Positions 63,431 to 64,000 of a stretch of 64,000 bases of DNA are shown piece after piece. Numbering within the stretch: position 1 is the first letter of the stretch; each line of letters starts with the position of its first letter. The translations under genes and the position numbers were made by a program. The stretch covers positions 434,001 to 498,000 of the forward strand of contig NZ_JAKVTG010000001.1 of NCBI RefSeq assembly GCF_022489025.1, written 5' to 3'. Source of the stretch: Planococcus halocryophilus. GTDB lineage: Bacteria > Bacillota > Bacilli > Bacillales_A > Planococcaceae. Below the pieces are notes generated by a model, which searched no databases, had not been told where the DNA came from, and was given only the letters and a program-made list of their open reading frames with translations.

Positions 63431-64000
63431 TTGTCACTTGAAAAACGTTTTACAGAACACTTCAGTAAAATCAGAGGTTATAAAGAAGCCATTGCCTTAT
63501 TGTATTGGGATTTGCGTACAGGTGCTCCGAAAAAAGGAGTGGAACTTCGCTCTGCAACCATTGGAACCTTATCTAGTGAGCTATTTAAGTTATCGACTTC
63601 AGATGAATTTGGCGAATTGCTATCTTCTATAGAAGCACAACAGGAAACAATAGATCCGTATATTCGTCGCTCTGTAGAAGAAGCGCGAAAAGAGTATAAT
63701 TTAAGCAAAAAAATTCCGCCTGAAGAGTACAAAGAGTTTGTTATTTTGAAATCCAAAGCCGAGTCGGTCTGGGAAACAGCTAAACGAGATTCAGATTTCT
63801 CACTGTTTCTTCCTTACCTAGAAAACTTGGTCAGCACAACGAAAAAAATGGTTGGTTATTGGGGAGAGAAAAACGGCAGTACGTACAATACGCTGCTCGA
63901 TCAATATGAACCTGGCATGACTACAGAAATCTTAGATGAAGTGTTTGGCAAGCTTCGCGAGCGTATTGTGCCATTGGTACAAAAAATCGCAGCTTCTCCT
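63431..64000 (+). CDS. ypwA: Carboxypeptidase Taq/M32 family (YpwA), 5' part
   Basis: The first 190 codons of a M32 metallocarboxypeptidase; the frame runs off the window. It starts with TTG at 63431 behind GGGGGG. The reading MSLEKRFTEHFSKI, ALLYWDLRTGAPKKG and RSATIGTLSSELF matches the N-terminus of YpwA, which removes C-terminal residues from peptides. The HEXTH-type zinc site would lie downstream of the window. ypvA-ypwA order agrees with B. subtilis (which has yptA between). Confidence 0.92.
   Translation, partial: MSLEKRFTEHFSKIRGYKEAIALLYWDLRTGAPKKGVELRSATIGTLSSELFKLSTSDEFGELLSSIEAQQETIDPYIRRSVEEARKEYNLSKKIPPEEYKEFVILKSKAESVWETAKRDSDFSLFLPYLENLVSTTKKMVGYWGEKNGSTYNTLLDQYEPGMTTEILDEVFGKLRERIVPLVQKIAASP

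Overview
The window is about 64 kb of low-GC Firmicute chromosome. It follows, gene after gene, the Bacillus subtilis segment from resD to ypwA, with no phage, transposase, CRISPR array or rRNA/tRNA cluster. Housekeeping proteins read like Bacillales orthologues. The sporulation genes expected at several points (sleB-ypeB after prsW, spoIVA before hbs, ypjB after ypjA) are missing without remnants. With the type of intergenic repeats present, this suggests a non-spore-forming member of the Planococcaceae such as Planococcus/Planomicrobium. The genus is inferred, not read directly.

Layout. 1-4,000: end of resD, resE, and the envelope-stress pair sigX-rsiX behind a SigX-like promoter. 4,040-4,900: FMN riboswitch and riboflavin transporter gene ribU. 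4,911-5,190: structured repeats. 5,240-8,050: fer, divergent from ypbB-recS. 8,100-13,220: ypbE, a CBS-ACT protein, ypbG, ypdA, an asparaginase and prsW. 13,300-20,300: cmk-plsC-ypfD-fni-der-gpsA-yphE-yphF. 20,470-25,290: hbs, a second structured-repeat array, folE-mtrB, hepS-menG-hepT, ndk. 25,470-30,490: the aromatic supraoperon aroC-aroB-aroH-tyrA-aroA, lacking the embedded trp genes. 30,570-36,440: ypiA-ypiB-ypiF, the qcrABC menaquinol:cytochrome c reductase, ypjA and a YugP-type metalloprotease. 36,490-42,260: ypjC on the minus strand, then the ypjD-dapB-mgsA-bshA-cca-birA operon. 42,350-46,660: panC-panD behind an attenuator-like leader, then dinG. 46,680-51,610: ypmA-ypmB-aspB-asnS-dnaD-nth-ypoC. 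51,650-55,000: recU-ponA on the minus strand. 55,230-64,000: yppE, the DNA-repair pair mrfA-mrfB, gpsB, RNase P RNA, ypsC, ypvA and the start of ypwA.

The genes mostly serve respiration and redox (ResDE, Qcr, menaquinone and heptaprenyl synthesis, ferredoxin, bacillithiol), aromatic amino acid and cofactor synthesis, and DNA repair and cell-wall growth.

The least explained content is non-coding. Two arrays of a 120-126 bp multi-stem repeat have stem arms that change together between copies. The panC leader has mutually exclusive terminator and antiterminator pairings, and no panB follows it. No new multi-gene system (defence, biosynthetic or mobile) was found.
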